Shown: positions 20,633-32,719 of the stretch, piece by piece
Position numbering within the stretch: position 1 is the first letter of the stretch
Layout: each line of letters opens with the position of its first letter
Assembly: GCA_029959085.1 (NCBI GenBank)
Contig: JARWIR010000018.1
Coordinates: 15,685,001 to 15,749,000 of the forward strand
Reading direction: 5' to 3'
From: Nemophila menziesii
Lineage: Eukaryota; Streptophyta; Magnoliopsida; Boraginales; Hydrophyllaceae
DNA length: 64,000 bases
The notes under the pieces: generated by a model
Seen by the model: the letters and a program-made list of their open reading frames with translations, nothing else
The model's database searches: none
Told to the model about the DNA's origin: nothing
Made by a program: the position numbers and the translations under genes

Positions 20633-22769
20633 GTGCTTTTTATGGGTCTTTTGGTAGCCTCTTTTGTGTTTTCAAGCGATTTTTCGGACTTTTTTAATCG
20701 TCCTTTTTTCCGGTTTTCAGGGCCTCGTCGGGGTTTTTACGGGTTTTTGAGGGGGGTGCCAGGGTTTTCGGGGGTCGTTAGGGGGTTCCGAGGGGTTTTG
20801 GGAGGGTCTCCAAAGTGTTTTTTGACGGTCCTTAAACGTATTTTTGGGCGTTTTTGGGGATATTGGGGGTTTTTCATGGGGTCTTTTAGGGCCCTTGGGT
20901 GCTTTCCGGGGGTTTTGAGACGTTTCGACGGGTTTTAGGGGGTTATTTCGGGGTTTCCGGGGGTTCTGTTGGGGTTTTTAGGGGTTTTTGATGCTTTTTA
21001 TGGGTCTTTTAGGAGCCTCTTTTGTGTTTTCAAGCGATTTTTCGGAGTTTTTTAATCGTCCTTTTTTCGGGTTTTCAGGGCCTCGTCGTGCTTTTTACGG
21101 GTTTTTTATGGGGTTGCCAGGGTTTTCGGGGGTCGTTAGGGGGTTTCCGAGGGGTTTTGGGAAGGTCTCCAAAGTGCTTTTTGACGGTCCTTAAACGTAT
21201 TTTTGTGCGTTTTTGGGGATATTGGGGGCTTTTCAAGGGGTCTTTTACGGCTCTTGGGTGCTTTCCGGGGGTTTTTAGGAGTTTCGACGGGTTCTGGGGG
21301 GTTATTTCGGGGTTTCTGGGGGTTCTGTTGGGGTTTTTAGGGGTTTTTGGTGCTTTTTATGGGTCTTTTGGTAGCATCTTTTGTGTTTTCAAGCGATTTT
21401 TCGGACTTTTTTAATCGTCCTTTTTTCGGGTTTTCAGGGACTCGTCGGGGTTTTTACGGGTTTTTGAGGGGGGTGCCAGGGTTTTCGGGGGTCGTTAGGG
21501 GGTTCCGAGGGGTTTTGGGAGGGTCTCCAAAGTGCTTATTGACGGTCCTTAAACGTATTTTTGGGCGTTTTTGGGGGATATTGGGGGCTTTTCAAGGGTC
21601 TTTTAGGGCCCTTGGGTGCTTTCCTTGGGTTTTTAGACGTTTCGAGGGTTCTGGGGGGGTTATTTCGGGGTTTCTGGGGGTTCTGTTGGGGTTTTTAGGG
21701 GTTTTTGGTGCTTTTTATGGGTCTCTCTTTTGTGTTTTCAAGCGATTTTTCGGACTTTTTTAATCGTCCTTTTTTCGGGTTTCATGGCCTCGTCGCGGTT
21801 TTTACGGGTTTTTGAGGTGGGTGCCAGTGTTTTCGGGGGTCGTTAGGGGGTTCCGAGGGGTTTTGGGAGGGTCTCCAAAGTGCTTTTTGACGGTCCTTAA
21901 ACGTATTTTTGGGCGTTTTTGGGGATATTGGGGGCTTTTCAAGGGGTCTTTTAGGGCCCTTGGGTGCTTTCCGGGGGTTTTTAGACGTTTCGAGGGTTCT
22001 GGGGGGTTATTTCGGGGTTTCTGGGGGTTCTGTTGGGGTTTTTAGGGGTTTTTGGTGCTTTTTATGGGTCTTTTGGTAGCCTCTTTTGTGTTTTCAAGCG
22101 ATTTTTCTGACTTTTTTAATCGTCCTTTTTTCGGGTTTTCAGGGCCTCTTCGGGGTTTTTACGGGTTTTTGAGGGGGGTGCCAGGGTTTTCGGGGGTCGT
22201 TAGGGGGTTCCGAGGGGTTTTGGGAGGGTCTCCAAAGTGCTTTTTGACGGTCCTTAGACGTATTTTTGGGCGTTTTTGGGGATATTGGGGGATTTTCAAG
22301 GGGTCTTTTAGGGCCCTTGGGTGCTTTCCGGGGGTTTTTAGACGTTTCGAGGGTTCTGGGGGGTTATTTCGGGGTTTCTGGGGGTTCTGTTGGGGTTTTT
22401 AGGGGTTTTTGGTGCTTTTTATGGGTCTTTTGGTAGCCTCTTTTCTGTTTTCAAGCGATTTTTCTGACTTTTTTAATCGTCCTTTTTTCGGGTTTTCAGG
22501 GCCTCGTCGGGGTTTTTACGGGTTTTTGAGGGGGGTGCCAGGGTTTTCGGGGGTCGTTAGGGGGTTCCGAAGGGTTTTGGGAGGGTCTCCAAAGTGCTTT
22601 TTGACGGTCCTTAAACGTATTTTTGGGCGTTTTTGGCGATATTGGGGGCTTTTCAAGGGGTCTTTTAGGGCCCTTGGGTGCTTTCCGGGGGTTTTTAGAC
22701 GTTTCGAGGGTTCTGGGGGGGTTATTTCGGGGTTTCTGGGGGTTCTGTTGGGGTTTTTAGGGGTTTTTG
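20633..22769 (+). repeat. HOR-3 block, copy 2
   Basis: Second copy of the block at 17792, with only one 348-bp shortened monomer (TATGGGTCTCTCTTTTGTG near 21716) instead of two. Rare alleles shared with copy 1 include TTTCATGGCCTCGTCG (19287 and 21781 regions), CCTCTTTTCTGTTTTC and TTTTTGGCGATATTG (20141 and 22635 regions). This is a clear record of one-monomer loss or gain by unequal exchange. Confidence 0.7.
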
Positions 22770-25700
22770 GTGCTTTTTATGGGTCTTTTGGTAGCCTCTT
22801 TTGTGTTTTCAAGCGATTTTTCGGACTTTTTTATTCGTCCTTTTTTTCGGGTTTTCAGGGCCTCTTCGGGGTTTTTACGGGTTTTTGAGGGGGGTTCCAG
22901 GGTTTTCGGGGGTCGTTAGGGGGTTCCGAGGGGTTTTGGGAGGGTCTCCAAAGTGCTTTTTGACGGTCCTTAAACGTATTTTTGGGCGTTTTTGGGGATA
23001 TCGGGGGCTTTTCAAGGGGTCTTTTAGGGCCCTTGGGTGCTTTCCGGGGGTTTTTAGCGGTTTCGACGGGTTCTGGGGGGTTATTTCGGGGTTTCTGGGG
23101 TTTCTGGGGGTCCTGTTGGGGTTTTTGGTGTTTTTTATGGGTCTTTTGGTAGCCTCTTTTGTGTTTTCAAGCGATTTTTCGGACTTTTTTAATCGTCCTT
23201 TTTCGGGTTTTCAGGGCCTCGTCGGGGTTTTTACGGGTTTTTGAGGGGGGTGCCAGGGTTTTCGGGGGTCGTTAGGGGGTTCCGAGGGGTTTTGGGAGGG
23301 TCTCCAAAGTGTTTTTTGACGGTCCTTAAACGTATTTTTGGGCGTTTTTGGGGATATTGGGGGCTTTTCAAGGGGTCTTTTAGGGCCCTTGGGTGCTTTC
23401 CAGGGGTTTTTAGACGTTTCGAGGGTTCTGGGCGGTTATTTCGGGGTTTCTGGGGGTTCTGTTGGGGTTTTTAGGGGTTTTTGGTGCTTTTTATGGGTCT
23501 TTTGGGAGCCTCTTTTGTGTTTTCAAGCGATTTTTCGGACTTTTTTAATCGTCCTTTTTTCGGGTTTTCAGGGCCTCGTCGTGCTTTTTACGGGTTTTTG
23601 AGGGGGGTGCCAGGGTTTTCGGGGGTCGTTAGGGGGTTCCGAGGTGTTTTGGGAGGGTCTCCAAAGTGCTTTTTGACGGTCCTTAAACGTATTTTTGGGC
23701 GTTTTTGGGGATATTGGGGGCTTTTCAAGGGGTCTTTTAGGGCCCTTGGGTGCTTTCCGGGGGTTTTTAGACGTTTCGAGGGTTCTGGGGGGGTTATTTC
23801 GGGGTTTCTGGGAGTTCTGTTGGGGTTTTTAGGGGTTTTTGGTGATTTTTATGGGTCTTTTGGTAGCCTCTTTTGTGTTTTCAAACGATTTTTCGGACTT
23901 TTTTAATCGTCCTTTTTTCGGGTTTTCAGGGCCTCGTCGGGGTTTTTACGGGTTTTTGAGGGGGCTGCCAGGGTTTTCGGGGGTCGTTAGGGGGTTCCGA
24001 GGGGTTTTGGGAGGGTCTCCAAAGTGCTTTTTGACGGTCCTTAAACGTATTTTTGGGCGTTTTTGGGGATATTGGGGGCTTTTTCAAGGGGTCTTTTAGG
24101 GCCCTTGGCTGCTTTCCGGGGGTTTTTAGACGTTTCGAGGGTTCTGGGGGGTTATTTCGGGGTTTCTGGGTGTTCTGTTGGGGTTTTTAGGGGTTTTTGG
24201 TGCTTTTTATGGGTCTTTTCGTAGCCTCTTTTGTTTTTTCAAGCGATTTTTCGGACTTTTTTAATCGTCCTTTTTTCCGGTTTTCAGGGCCTCGTCGGGG
24301 TTTTTACGGGTTTTTGAGGGGGGTGCCAGGGTTTTCGGGGGTCGTTAGGGGGTTCCGAGGGGTTTTGGGAGGGTCTCCAAAGTGCTTTTTGACGGTCCTT
24401 AAACGTATTTTTGGGCGTTTTTGGGGATATCGGGGGCTTTTCAAGGGGTCTTTTAGGGCCCTTGGGTGCTTTCCGGGGGTTTTTAGCGGTTTCGACGGGT
24501 TCTGGGGGGTTATTTCGGGGTTTCTGGGGTTTCTGGTGGTTCTGTTGGGGTTTTTGGTGCTTTTTATGGGTCTTTTGGTAGCCTCTTTTGTGTTTTCAAG
24601 CGATTTTTCGGACTTTTTTAATCGTCCTTTTTCGGGTTTTCAGGGCCTCGTCGGGGTTTTTTCGGGTTTTTGAGGGGGGTGCCAGGGTTTTCGGGGGTCG
24701 TTAGGGGGTTCCGAGGGGTTTTGGGAGGGTCTCCAAAGTGTTTTTTGACGGTCCTTAAACGTATTTTTGGGCGTTTTTGGGGATATTGGGGGCTTTTCAA
24801 GGGGTCTTTTAGGGCCCTTCGGTGCTTTCCGGCGGTTTTTAGACGTTTCGAGGGTTCTGGGGGGTTATTTCGGGGTTTCTGGGGGTTCTGTTGGGGTTTT
24901 TAGGGGTTTTTGGTGCTTTTTATGGGTCTTTTGGGAGCCTCTTTTGTGTTTTCAAGCGATTTTTCGGGCTTTTTTAATCGTCCTTTTTTCGGGTTTTCAG
25001 GGCCTCGTCGTGCTTTTTACGGGTTTTTGAGGGGGGTGCCAGGGTTTTCGGGGGTCGTTAGGGGGTTCCGAGGTGTTTTGGGAGGGTCTCCAAAGTGCTT
25101 TTTTACGGTCCTTAAACGTATTTTTGGGCGTTTTTGGGGATATTGGGGGCTTTTCAAGGGGTCTTTTAGGGCCCTTGGGTGCTTTCTAGGGGTTTTTAGA
25201 CGTTTCGACGGGTTCTGGGGGGTTATTTCGGGGTTTCCGGGGGTTCTGGTGGGGTTTTTAGGGGTTTTTGGTGCTTTTTATGGGTTTTTTGGTAGTCTCT
25301 TTTGTGTTTTCAAGCGATTTTTCGGAATTTTTTAATCGTCCTTTTTTCGGGTTTTCAGGGCCTCGTCGGGGTTTTTACGGGTTTTTGAGGGGGGTGCCAG
25401 GGTTTTCGGGGGTCGTTAGGGGGTTCCGAGGGGTTTTGGGAGGGTCTCCAAAGTGCTTTTTGACGGTCCTTAAACGTATTTTTGGGCGTTTTTGGGGATA
25501 TTGGGGGCTTTTCAAGGGGTCTTTTAGTGCCCTTGGGTGCTTTCCGAAGGTTTTTAGCGGTTTCGACAGGTTCTGGGGGGTTATTTCGGGGTTTCTGGGG
25601 GTTCTGTTGGGGTTTTTAGGGGTTTTTGGTGCTTTTTATGGGTCTTTTGGTAGCCTCTGTTGTGTTTTCAAGCGATTTTTTGGACTCTTTTAATCGTCCT

Positions 25701-25968
25701 TTTTTCGGGTTTTCAGGGCCTCGTCGGGGTTTTTACGGGGTTTTGAGGGGGGTGCCACGGTTTTCGGGGGTCGTTAGGGGGTTCCGAGGGGTTTTGGGAG
25801 GGTCTCCAAAGTGCTTTTTGACGGTCCTTAAACGTATTTTTGGGCGTTTTTGGGGATATTGGGGGCTTTTCAAGGGGTCTTTTAGGGCCCTTGGGTGACG
25901 TTTCGACGGGTTCTGGGGGCTTATTTCGGGGTTTCTGGGGGTTCTGTTGGTGTTTTTAGGGGTTTTTG

Positions 25969-26326
25969 GTGCTTTTTATGGGTCTTTTGGGAGCCTCTTT
26001 TGTGTTTTCAAGCGATTTTTCGGACTTTTTTAATCGTCCTTTTTTCGGGTTTTCAGGGCCTCGTCGTGCTTTTTACGGGTTTTTGAGGGGGGTGCCAGGG
26101 TTTTCGGGGGTCGTTAGGGGGTTCCGAGGGGTTTTGGGAGGGTCTCCAAAGTGCTTATTGACGGTCCTGAAACGTATTTTTGGGCGTTTTTGGGGATATT
26201 GGGGGCTTTTCAAGGGGTCTTTTAGGGCCCTTGGGTGCTTTCCGGGGGTTTTTAGCGGTTTCGACGGGTTCTGGGGGGTTATTTCGGGGTTTCTGGGGGT
26301 TCTGTTGGGGTTTTTAGGGGTTTTTG
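25969..26326 (+). repeat. Representative 358-bp monomer with four internal sub-repeats
   Basis: This monomer shows the internal structure clearly. Sub-repeats start at 25969, 26066, 26151 and 26235 (97, 85, 84 and 92 bp). Each starts with a form of GTGCTTTTTAYGGG: GTGCTTTTTATGGG, GTGCTTTTTACGGG, GTGCTTATTGACGG and GTGCTTTCCGGGGG. The bases just before each start are also alike, a G run, four or five T, then AGGG or close to it (GGGTTTTCAGGG, GGTTTTGGGAGGG, GTCTTTTAGGGCCC, GGTTTTTAGGGG). The rest of each quarter has diverged. Sub-repeat 3 ends in an AGGGCCCT palindrome that holds an ApaI site in most monomers. Confidence 0.75.
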
Positions 26327-28463
26327 GTGCTTTTTATGGGTCTTTTGGGAGCCTCTTTTGTGTTTTCAAGCGATTTTTCGTACTTTTTTAATCGTCCTTT
26401 TTTCGGGTTTTCAGGGCCTCGTCGGGGTTTTTACGGGTTTTTGAGGGGGGTGCCAGGGTTTTCGGGGGTCGTTAGGGGGTTCCGAGGGGTTTTGGGAGGG
26501 TCTCCAAAGTGCTTATTGACGGTCCTTAAACGTAGTTTTGGGCGTTTTTGGGGATATTGGGGGCTTTTCAAGGGGTCTTTTAGGGCCCTTGGTTGCTTTC
26601 CGGGGGTTTTTAGCGGTTTCGACGGGTTCTGGGGGGTTATTTCGGGGTTTCTGGGGGTTCTGTTGGGGTTTTTAGGGGTTTTTGGTGCTTTTTATGGGTC
26701 TTTTGGGAGCCTCTTTTGTGTTTTCAATCGATTTTTCGGACTTTTTTAATCGTCCTTTTTTCGGGTTTTCAGGGCCTCGTCGGGGTTTTTACGGGTTTTT
26801 GAGGGGGGTGCCAGGGTTTTCGGGGGTCGTTAGGGGGTTCCGAGGGGTTTTGGGAGGGTCTCCAAAGTGCTTTTTGACGGTCCTTAAACGTATTTTTGGG
26901 CGTTTTTGGGGATATTGGGGGCTTTTCAAGGGGTCTTTTAGGGCCCTTGGGTGCTTTCTGGGGGTTTTTAGTTGTTTCGACGGGTTCTGGGGGGTTATTT
27001 CGGGGTTTCTGGGGGTTCTGTTGGGGTTTTTAGGGGTTTTTGGTGCTTTTTATGGGTCTTTTGGGAGCCTCTTTTGTGTTTTCAAGCGATTTTTCGGACT
27101 TTTGTAATCGTCCTTTTTTCGGGTTTTCAGGGCCTCGTCGTGCTTTTTACGGGTTTTTGAGGGGGCTGCCAGGGTTTTCGGGGGTCGTTAGGGGGTTCCG
27201 AGGGGTTCTGGGAGGGTCTCCAAATGTCTTTTTGACGGTCCTTAAACGTATTTTTGGGCGTTTTTGGGGATATTGGGGGCTTTTCAAGGGGTCTTTTAGG
27301 GCCCTTGGGCGCTTTCCGGGGGGTTTTAGCGGTTCCGACGGTTTCTGGGGGGTTATTTCGGGGTTTCTGGGGGTTCTGTTGGGGTTTTTAGGGGTTTTTG
27401 GTGCTTTTTATGGGTCTTTTGGGAGCCTCTTTTGTGTTTTCAATCGATTTTTCGGACTTTTTTAATCGTCCTTTTTTCGGGTTTTCAGGGCCTCGTCGGG
27501 GTTTTTACGGGTTTTTGAGTGGGGTGCCACGGTTTTCGGGGGTCGTTAGGGGGTTCCGAGGGGTTTTGGGAGGGTCTCCAAAGTGCTTTTTGACGGTCCT
27601 TAAACGTAGTTTTGGGCGTTTTTGGGGATATTGGGGGCTTTTCAAGGGGTCTTTTAGGGCCCTTGGGTGTTTTTAGCGGTTTCGACGGGTTCTGGGGGGT
27701 TATTTCGGGGTTTCTGGGGGTTCTGTTGGGGTTTTTAGGGGTTTTTGGTGCTTTTTATGGGTCTTTTGGGAGCCTCTTTTGTGTTTTCAAGCGATTTTTC
27801 GGACTTTTTTAATCGTCCTTTTTTCGGGTTTTCAGGGCCTCGTCGGGGTTTTTACGGGTTTTTGAGGGGGGTGCCAGGGTTTTCGGGGGTCGTTAGGGGG
27901 TTCCGAGGGGTTTTGGGAGGGTCTCCAAAGTGCTTATTGACGGTCCTTAAACGTATTTTTGGGCGTTTTTGGGGATATTGGGGGCTTTTCAAGGGGTCTT
28001 TTAGGGCCCTTGGATGCTTTCCGGGGGTTTTTAGACGTTTCGACGGGTTCTGGGGGGTTATTTCGGGGATTCTGGGGGTTCTGTTGGGGTTTTTAGGGGT
28101 TTTTGGTGCTTTTTATGGGTCTTTTGGTAGCCTCTTTTGTGTTTTCAAGCGATTTTTCGGACTTTTTTAATCGTCCTTTTTTCGGGTTTTCTGGGCCTCG
28201 TCGTGCTTTTTACGGTTTTTTGAGGGGGGTGCCAGGGTTTTCGGGGGTCGTTAGTGGGTTCCGAGGGGTTTTGGGAGGGTCTCCAAAGTGCTTTTTGACA
28301 GTCCTTAAACGTATTTTTGGGCGTTTTTGGGGATATTGGGGGCTTTTCAAGGGGTCTTTTAGGGCCCTTGGGTGCTTTCCGAGTGTTTTTAGCGGTTTCG
28401 ACGGGTTCTGGGGGGTTAGTTCGGGGTTTCTGGGGGTCCTGTTGGGGTTTTTAGGGGTTTTTG

Positions 28464-29180
28464 GTGCTTTTTATGGGTCTTTTGGTAGCCTCTTTTGTGT
28501 TTTCAAGCGATTTTTCGGACTTTTTTAATCGGCCTTTTTTCGGGTTTTCAGGGCCTCGTCGTGCTTTTTACGGGTTTTTGAGGGGGGTGCCAGGGTTTTC
28601 GGGGGTCGTTAGGGGGTTCCGAGGGGTTTTGCGAGGGTATCCAAAGTGCTTTTTGACGGTCCTTAAACGTATTTTTGGGCGTTTTTGGGGATATTGGGGG
28701 CTTTTCAAGGGGTCTTTTAGGGCCCTTGGGTGCTTTCCGGGGGTTTTTAGCGGTTTCGACGGGTTCTGGGGGGTTATTTCGGGGTTTCTGGGGGTTCTGT
28801 TAGGGGTTTTTAGGGGTTTTTGGTGCTTTTTATGGGTCTTTTGGTAGCCTCTTTTGTGTTTTCAAGCGATTTTTCGGACTTTTTTAATCGTCCTTTTTTC
28901 GGGTTTTCAGGGCCTCGTCGTACTTTTTACGGGTTTTTGAGGGGGGTGCCAGGGTTGTCGGGGGTCGTTAGGGGGTTCCGAGGGGTTGTGGGAGGGTCTC
29001 CAAAGTGCTTTTTGACGGTCCTTAAACGTATTTTTGGGCGTTTTTGGGGATATTGGGGGCTTTTCAAGGGGTCTTTTAGGGCCCTTGGGTGCTTTCTGGG
29101 GGTTTTTAGACGTTTCGACGGGTTCTGGGGGGTTATTTCGGGGTTTCTGGGGGTTCTGTTGGGGTTTTTAGGGGGTTTTG
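28464..29180 (+). repeat. Dimer block with GGTATCCAAAG and GGGTTGTCGGGG alleles, copy 1
   Basis: Two consecutive monomers. The first has GAGGGTATCCAAAGTGC instead of the usual GTCTCCAAAG, and the second has CCAGGGTTGTCGGGGGTC. The same pair occurs at 32361-33077 (shift 3897 bp) and 36652-37367. It is followed by HOR-4 at 29181 and by HOR-5 at 37368. Confidence 0.7.
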
Positions 29181-32100
29181 GTGCTTTTTATGGGTCTTTT
29201 GGGAGCCTCTTTTGTGTTTTCAAGCGATTTTTCGGACTTTTTTAATCGTCCTTTTTTCGGGTTTTCAGGGCCTCGTCGTGCTTTTTACGGGTTTTTGAGG
29301 GGGGTGCCAGGGTTTTGGGGGGTCGTTAGGGGGTTCCGAGGGGTTCTGGGAGGGTCTCCAAAGTGCTTTTTGACGGTCCTTAAACGTATTTTTGGGCGTT
29401 TTTGGGGATATTGGGGGCTTTTCAAGGGGTCTTTTTGGGCCCTTGGGTGCTTTCCGGGGGGTTTTAGCGGTTTCGACGGTTTCTGGGGGGTTATTTCGGG
29501 GTTTCTGGGGGTTCTGTTGGGGTTTTTAGGGGTTTTTGGTGCTTTTTATGGGTCTTTTGGGAGCCTCTTTTGTGTTTTCAAGCGATTTTTCGGGCTTTTT
29601 TAATCGTCCTTTTTTCGGGTTTTCAGGGCCTCGTCGTGCTTTTTACGGGTTTTTGAGGGGGGTGCCAGGGTTTTCGGGGGTCGTTAGGGGGTTCCGAGGT
29701 GTTTTGGGAGGGTCTCCAAAGTGCTTTTTTACGGTCCTTAAACGTATTTTTGGGCGTTTTTGGGGATATTGGGGGCTTTTCAAGGGGTCTTTTAGGGCCC
29801 TTGGGTGCTTTCTAGGGGTTTTTAGACGTTTCGACGGGTTCTGGGGGGTTATTTCGGGGTTTCTGGGGGTTCTGGTGGGGTTTTTAGGGGTTTTTGGTGC
29901 TTTTTATGGGTCTTTTGGGAGCCTCTTGTGTTTTCAAGCGATTTTTCGGACTTTTTTAATCGTCCTTTTTTCGGGTTTTCAGGGCCTCGTCGTGCTTTTT
30001 ACGGGTTTTTTATGGGGGTGCCAGGGTTTTCGGGGGTCGTTAGGGGGTTTCCGAGGGGTTTTGGGAGAGTTTCCAAAGTGCTTTTTGACGGTCCTTAAAC
30101 GTATTTTTGGGCGTTTTTGGGGATATTGGGGGCTTTTCAAGGGGTCTTTTAGGGCCCTTGGGTGCTTTCCGGGGGTTTTTAGACGTTTCGACGGGTTCTG
30201 GGGGTTCTGTTGGGGTTTTTAGGGGTTTTTGGTGCTTTTTATGGGTCTTTTGGTAGCCTCTTTTGTGTTTTCAAGCGATTTTTCAGACTTTTTTAATCGT
30301 CCTTTTTTCCGGGTTTTCAGGGCCTCGTCGTCCTTTTTTACGGGTTTTTGAGGGGGGTGCCAGGGTTTTCGGGGGTCGTTAGGGGGTTCCGAGGGGTTTT
30401 GGGAGGGTCTCCAAAGTGCTTTTTGACGGTCCTTAAACGTATTTTTGGGCGTTTTTGGGGATATTGGGGCCTTTTCAAGGGGTCTTTTAGGGCCCTTGGG
30501 TGCTTTCCGGGGGTTTTTAGCGGTTTCGACGGGTTCTGGGGGGTTAGTTCGTGGTTTCTGGGGGTTCTGTTGGGGTTTTTAGGGGTTTTTGGTGCTTTTT
30601 ATGGGTCTTTTGGTAGCCTCTTTTGTGTTTTCAAGCGATTTTTCGGACTTTTTTAATCGTCCTTTTTTCGGGTTTTCAGGGCCTCGTCGTGCTTTTAATT
30701 GGTTTTTGAGGGGGGTGCCAGGGTTTTCGGGGGTCGTTAGGGGGTTTCCGAGGGGTTTTGGGAGGGTCTCCAAAGTGCTTTTTGACGGTCCTTAAACGTA
30801 TTTTTGGGCGTTTTTGGGGATATTGGGGGCTTTTCAAGGGGTCTTCTAGGGCCCTTGGGTGCTTTCCGGGGGTTTTTAGACGTTTCGAGGGTTCTGGGGG
30901 GTTATTTCGGGGTTTCTGGGGGTTCTGTTGGGGTTTTTAGGGGTTTTTGGTGCTTTTTATGGGTCTTTTGGTAGCCTCTTTTGTGTTTTCAAGCGATTTT
31001 TCGGACTTTTTTAATCGTCCTTTTTTCGGGTTTTCAGGGCCTCGTCGTGCTTTTTACGGGTTTTTGAGGGGGGTGCCAGGGTTTTTGGGGGTCGTTAGGG
31101 GGTTCCGAGGGGTTCTGGGAGGGTCTCCAAAGTGCTTTTTGACGGTCCTTAAACGTATTTTTGGGCGTTTTTGGGGATATTGGGGGCTTTTCAAGGGGTC
31201 TTTTTGGGCCCTTGGGTGCTTTCCGGGGGGTTTTAGCGGTTTCGACGGTTTCTGGGGGGTTATTTCGGGGTTTCTGGGGGTTCTGTTGGGGTTTTTAGGG
31301 GTTTTTGGTGCTTTTTATGGGTCTTTTGGGAGCCTCTTTTGTGTTTTCAAGCGATTTTTCGGGCTTTTTTAATCGTCCTTTTTTCGGGTTTTCAGGGCCT
31401 CGTCGTGCTTTTTACGGGTTTTTGAGGGGGGTGCCAGGGTTTTCGGGGGTCGTTAGGGGGTTCCGAGGTGTTTTGGGAGGGTCTCCAAAGTGCTTTTTTA
31501 CGGTCCTTAAACGTATTTTTGGGCGTTTTTGGGGATATTGGGGGCTTTTCAAGGGGTCTTTTAGGGCCCTTGGGTGCTTTCTAGGGGTTTTTAGACGTTT
31601 CGACGGGTTCTGGGGGGTTATTTCGGGGTTTCCGGGGGTTCTGGTGGGGTTTTTAGGGGTTTTTGGTGCTTTTTATGGGTCTTTTGGGAGCCTCTTGTGT
31701 TTTCAAGCGATTTTTCGGACTTTTTTAATCGTCCTTTTTTCGGGTTTTCAGGGCCTCGTCGTGCTTTTTACGGGTTTTTTATGGGGGTGCCAGGGTTTTC
31801 GGGGGTCGTTAGGGGGTTTCCGAGGGGTTTTGGGAGAGTCTCCAAAGTGCTTTTTGACGGTCCTTAAACGTATTTTTGGGCGTTTTTGGGGATATTGGGG
31901 GCTTTTCAAGGGGTCTTTTAGGGCCCTTGGGTGCTTTCCGGGGGTTTTTAGACGTTTCGACGGGTTCTGGGGGTTCTGTTGGGGTTTTTAGGGGTTTTTG
32001 GTGCTTTTTATGGGTCTTTTGGTAGCCTCTTTTGTGTTTTCAAGCGATTTTTCAGACTTTTTTAATCGTCCTTTTTTCCGGGTTTTCAGGGCCTCGTCGT

Positions 32101-32719
32101 GCTTTTTTACGGGTTTTTGAGGGGGGTGCCAGGGTTTTCGGGGGTCGTTAGGGGGTTCCGAGGGGTTTTGGGAGGGTCTCCAAAGTGCTTTTTGACGGTC
32201 CTTAAACGTATTTTTGGGCGTTTTTGGGGATATTGGGGCCTTTTCAAGGGGTCTTTTAGGGCCCTTGGGTGCTTTCCGGGGGTTTTTAGCGGTTTCGACG
32301 GGTTCTGGGGGGTTAGTTCGTGGTTTCTGGGGGTTCTGTTGGGGTTTTTAGGGGTTTTTGGTGCTTTTTATGGGTCTTTTGGTAGCCTCTTTTGTGTTTT
32401 CAAGCGATTTTTCGGACTCTTTTAATCGTCCTTTTTTCCGGTTTTCAGGGCCTCGTCGTGCTTTTTACGGGTTTTTGAGGGGGGTGCCAGGGTTTTCGGG
32501 GGTCGTTAGGGGGTTCCGAGGGGTTTTGGGAGGGTATCCAAAGTGCTTTTTGACGGTCCTTAAACGTATTTTTGGGCGTTTTTGGGGATATTGGGGGCTT
32601 TTCAAGGGGTCTTTTAGGGCCCTTGGGTGCTTTCCGGGGGTTTTTAGCGGTTTCGACGGGTTCTGGGGGGTTATTTCGGGGTTTCTGGGGGTTCTGTTGG
32701 GGGTTTTTAGGGGTTTTTG
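29181..32719 (+). repeat. HOR-4, 1769-bp five-monomer unit, two tandem copies
   Basis: Copies at 29181-30949 and 30950-32719. Landmarks move by 1769 bp: TTTTTGGGCCCTTGGG, the CGGGCTTTTTTAATC allele, GTGCTTTTTTACGGTCC, GGAGCCTCTTGTGTTTTC (3-bp deletion), GGGAGAGTYTCCAAAG, a monomer without the GGGGTTATTTCGGGG stretch, and GGTTAGTTCGTGGTTTC. Five monomers would be 1790 bp, and the short deletions account for the difference. The copies differ at scattered single bases, for example GAGTTTCC versus GAGTCTCC. Confidence 0.8.

Noticed and set aside
25969..26326. CENP-B-box-like site in the monomer, which would suggest centromere function.
   Set aside because: No stretch fits the CENP-B box pattern; TTTCGACGGG is only a weak partial resemblance.
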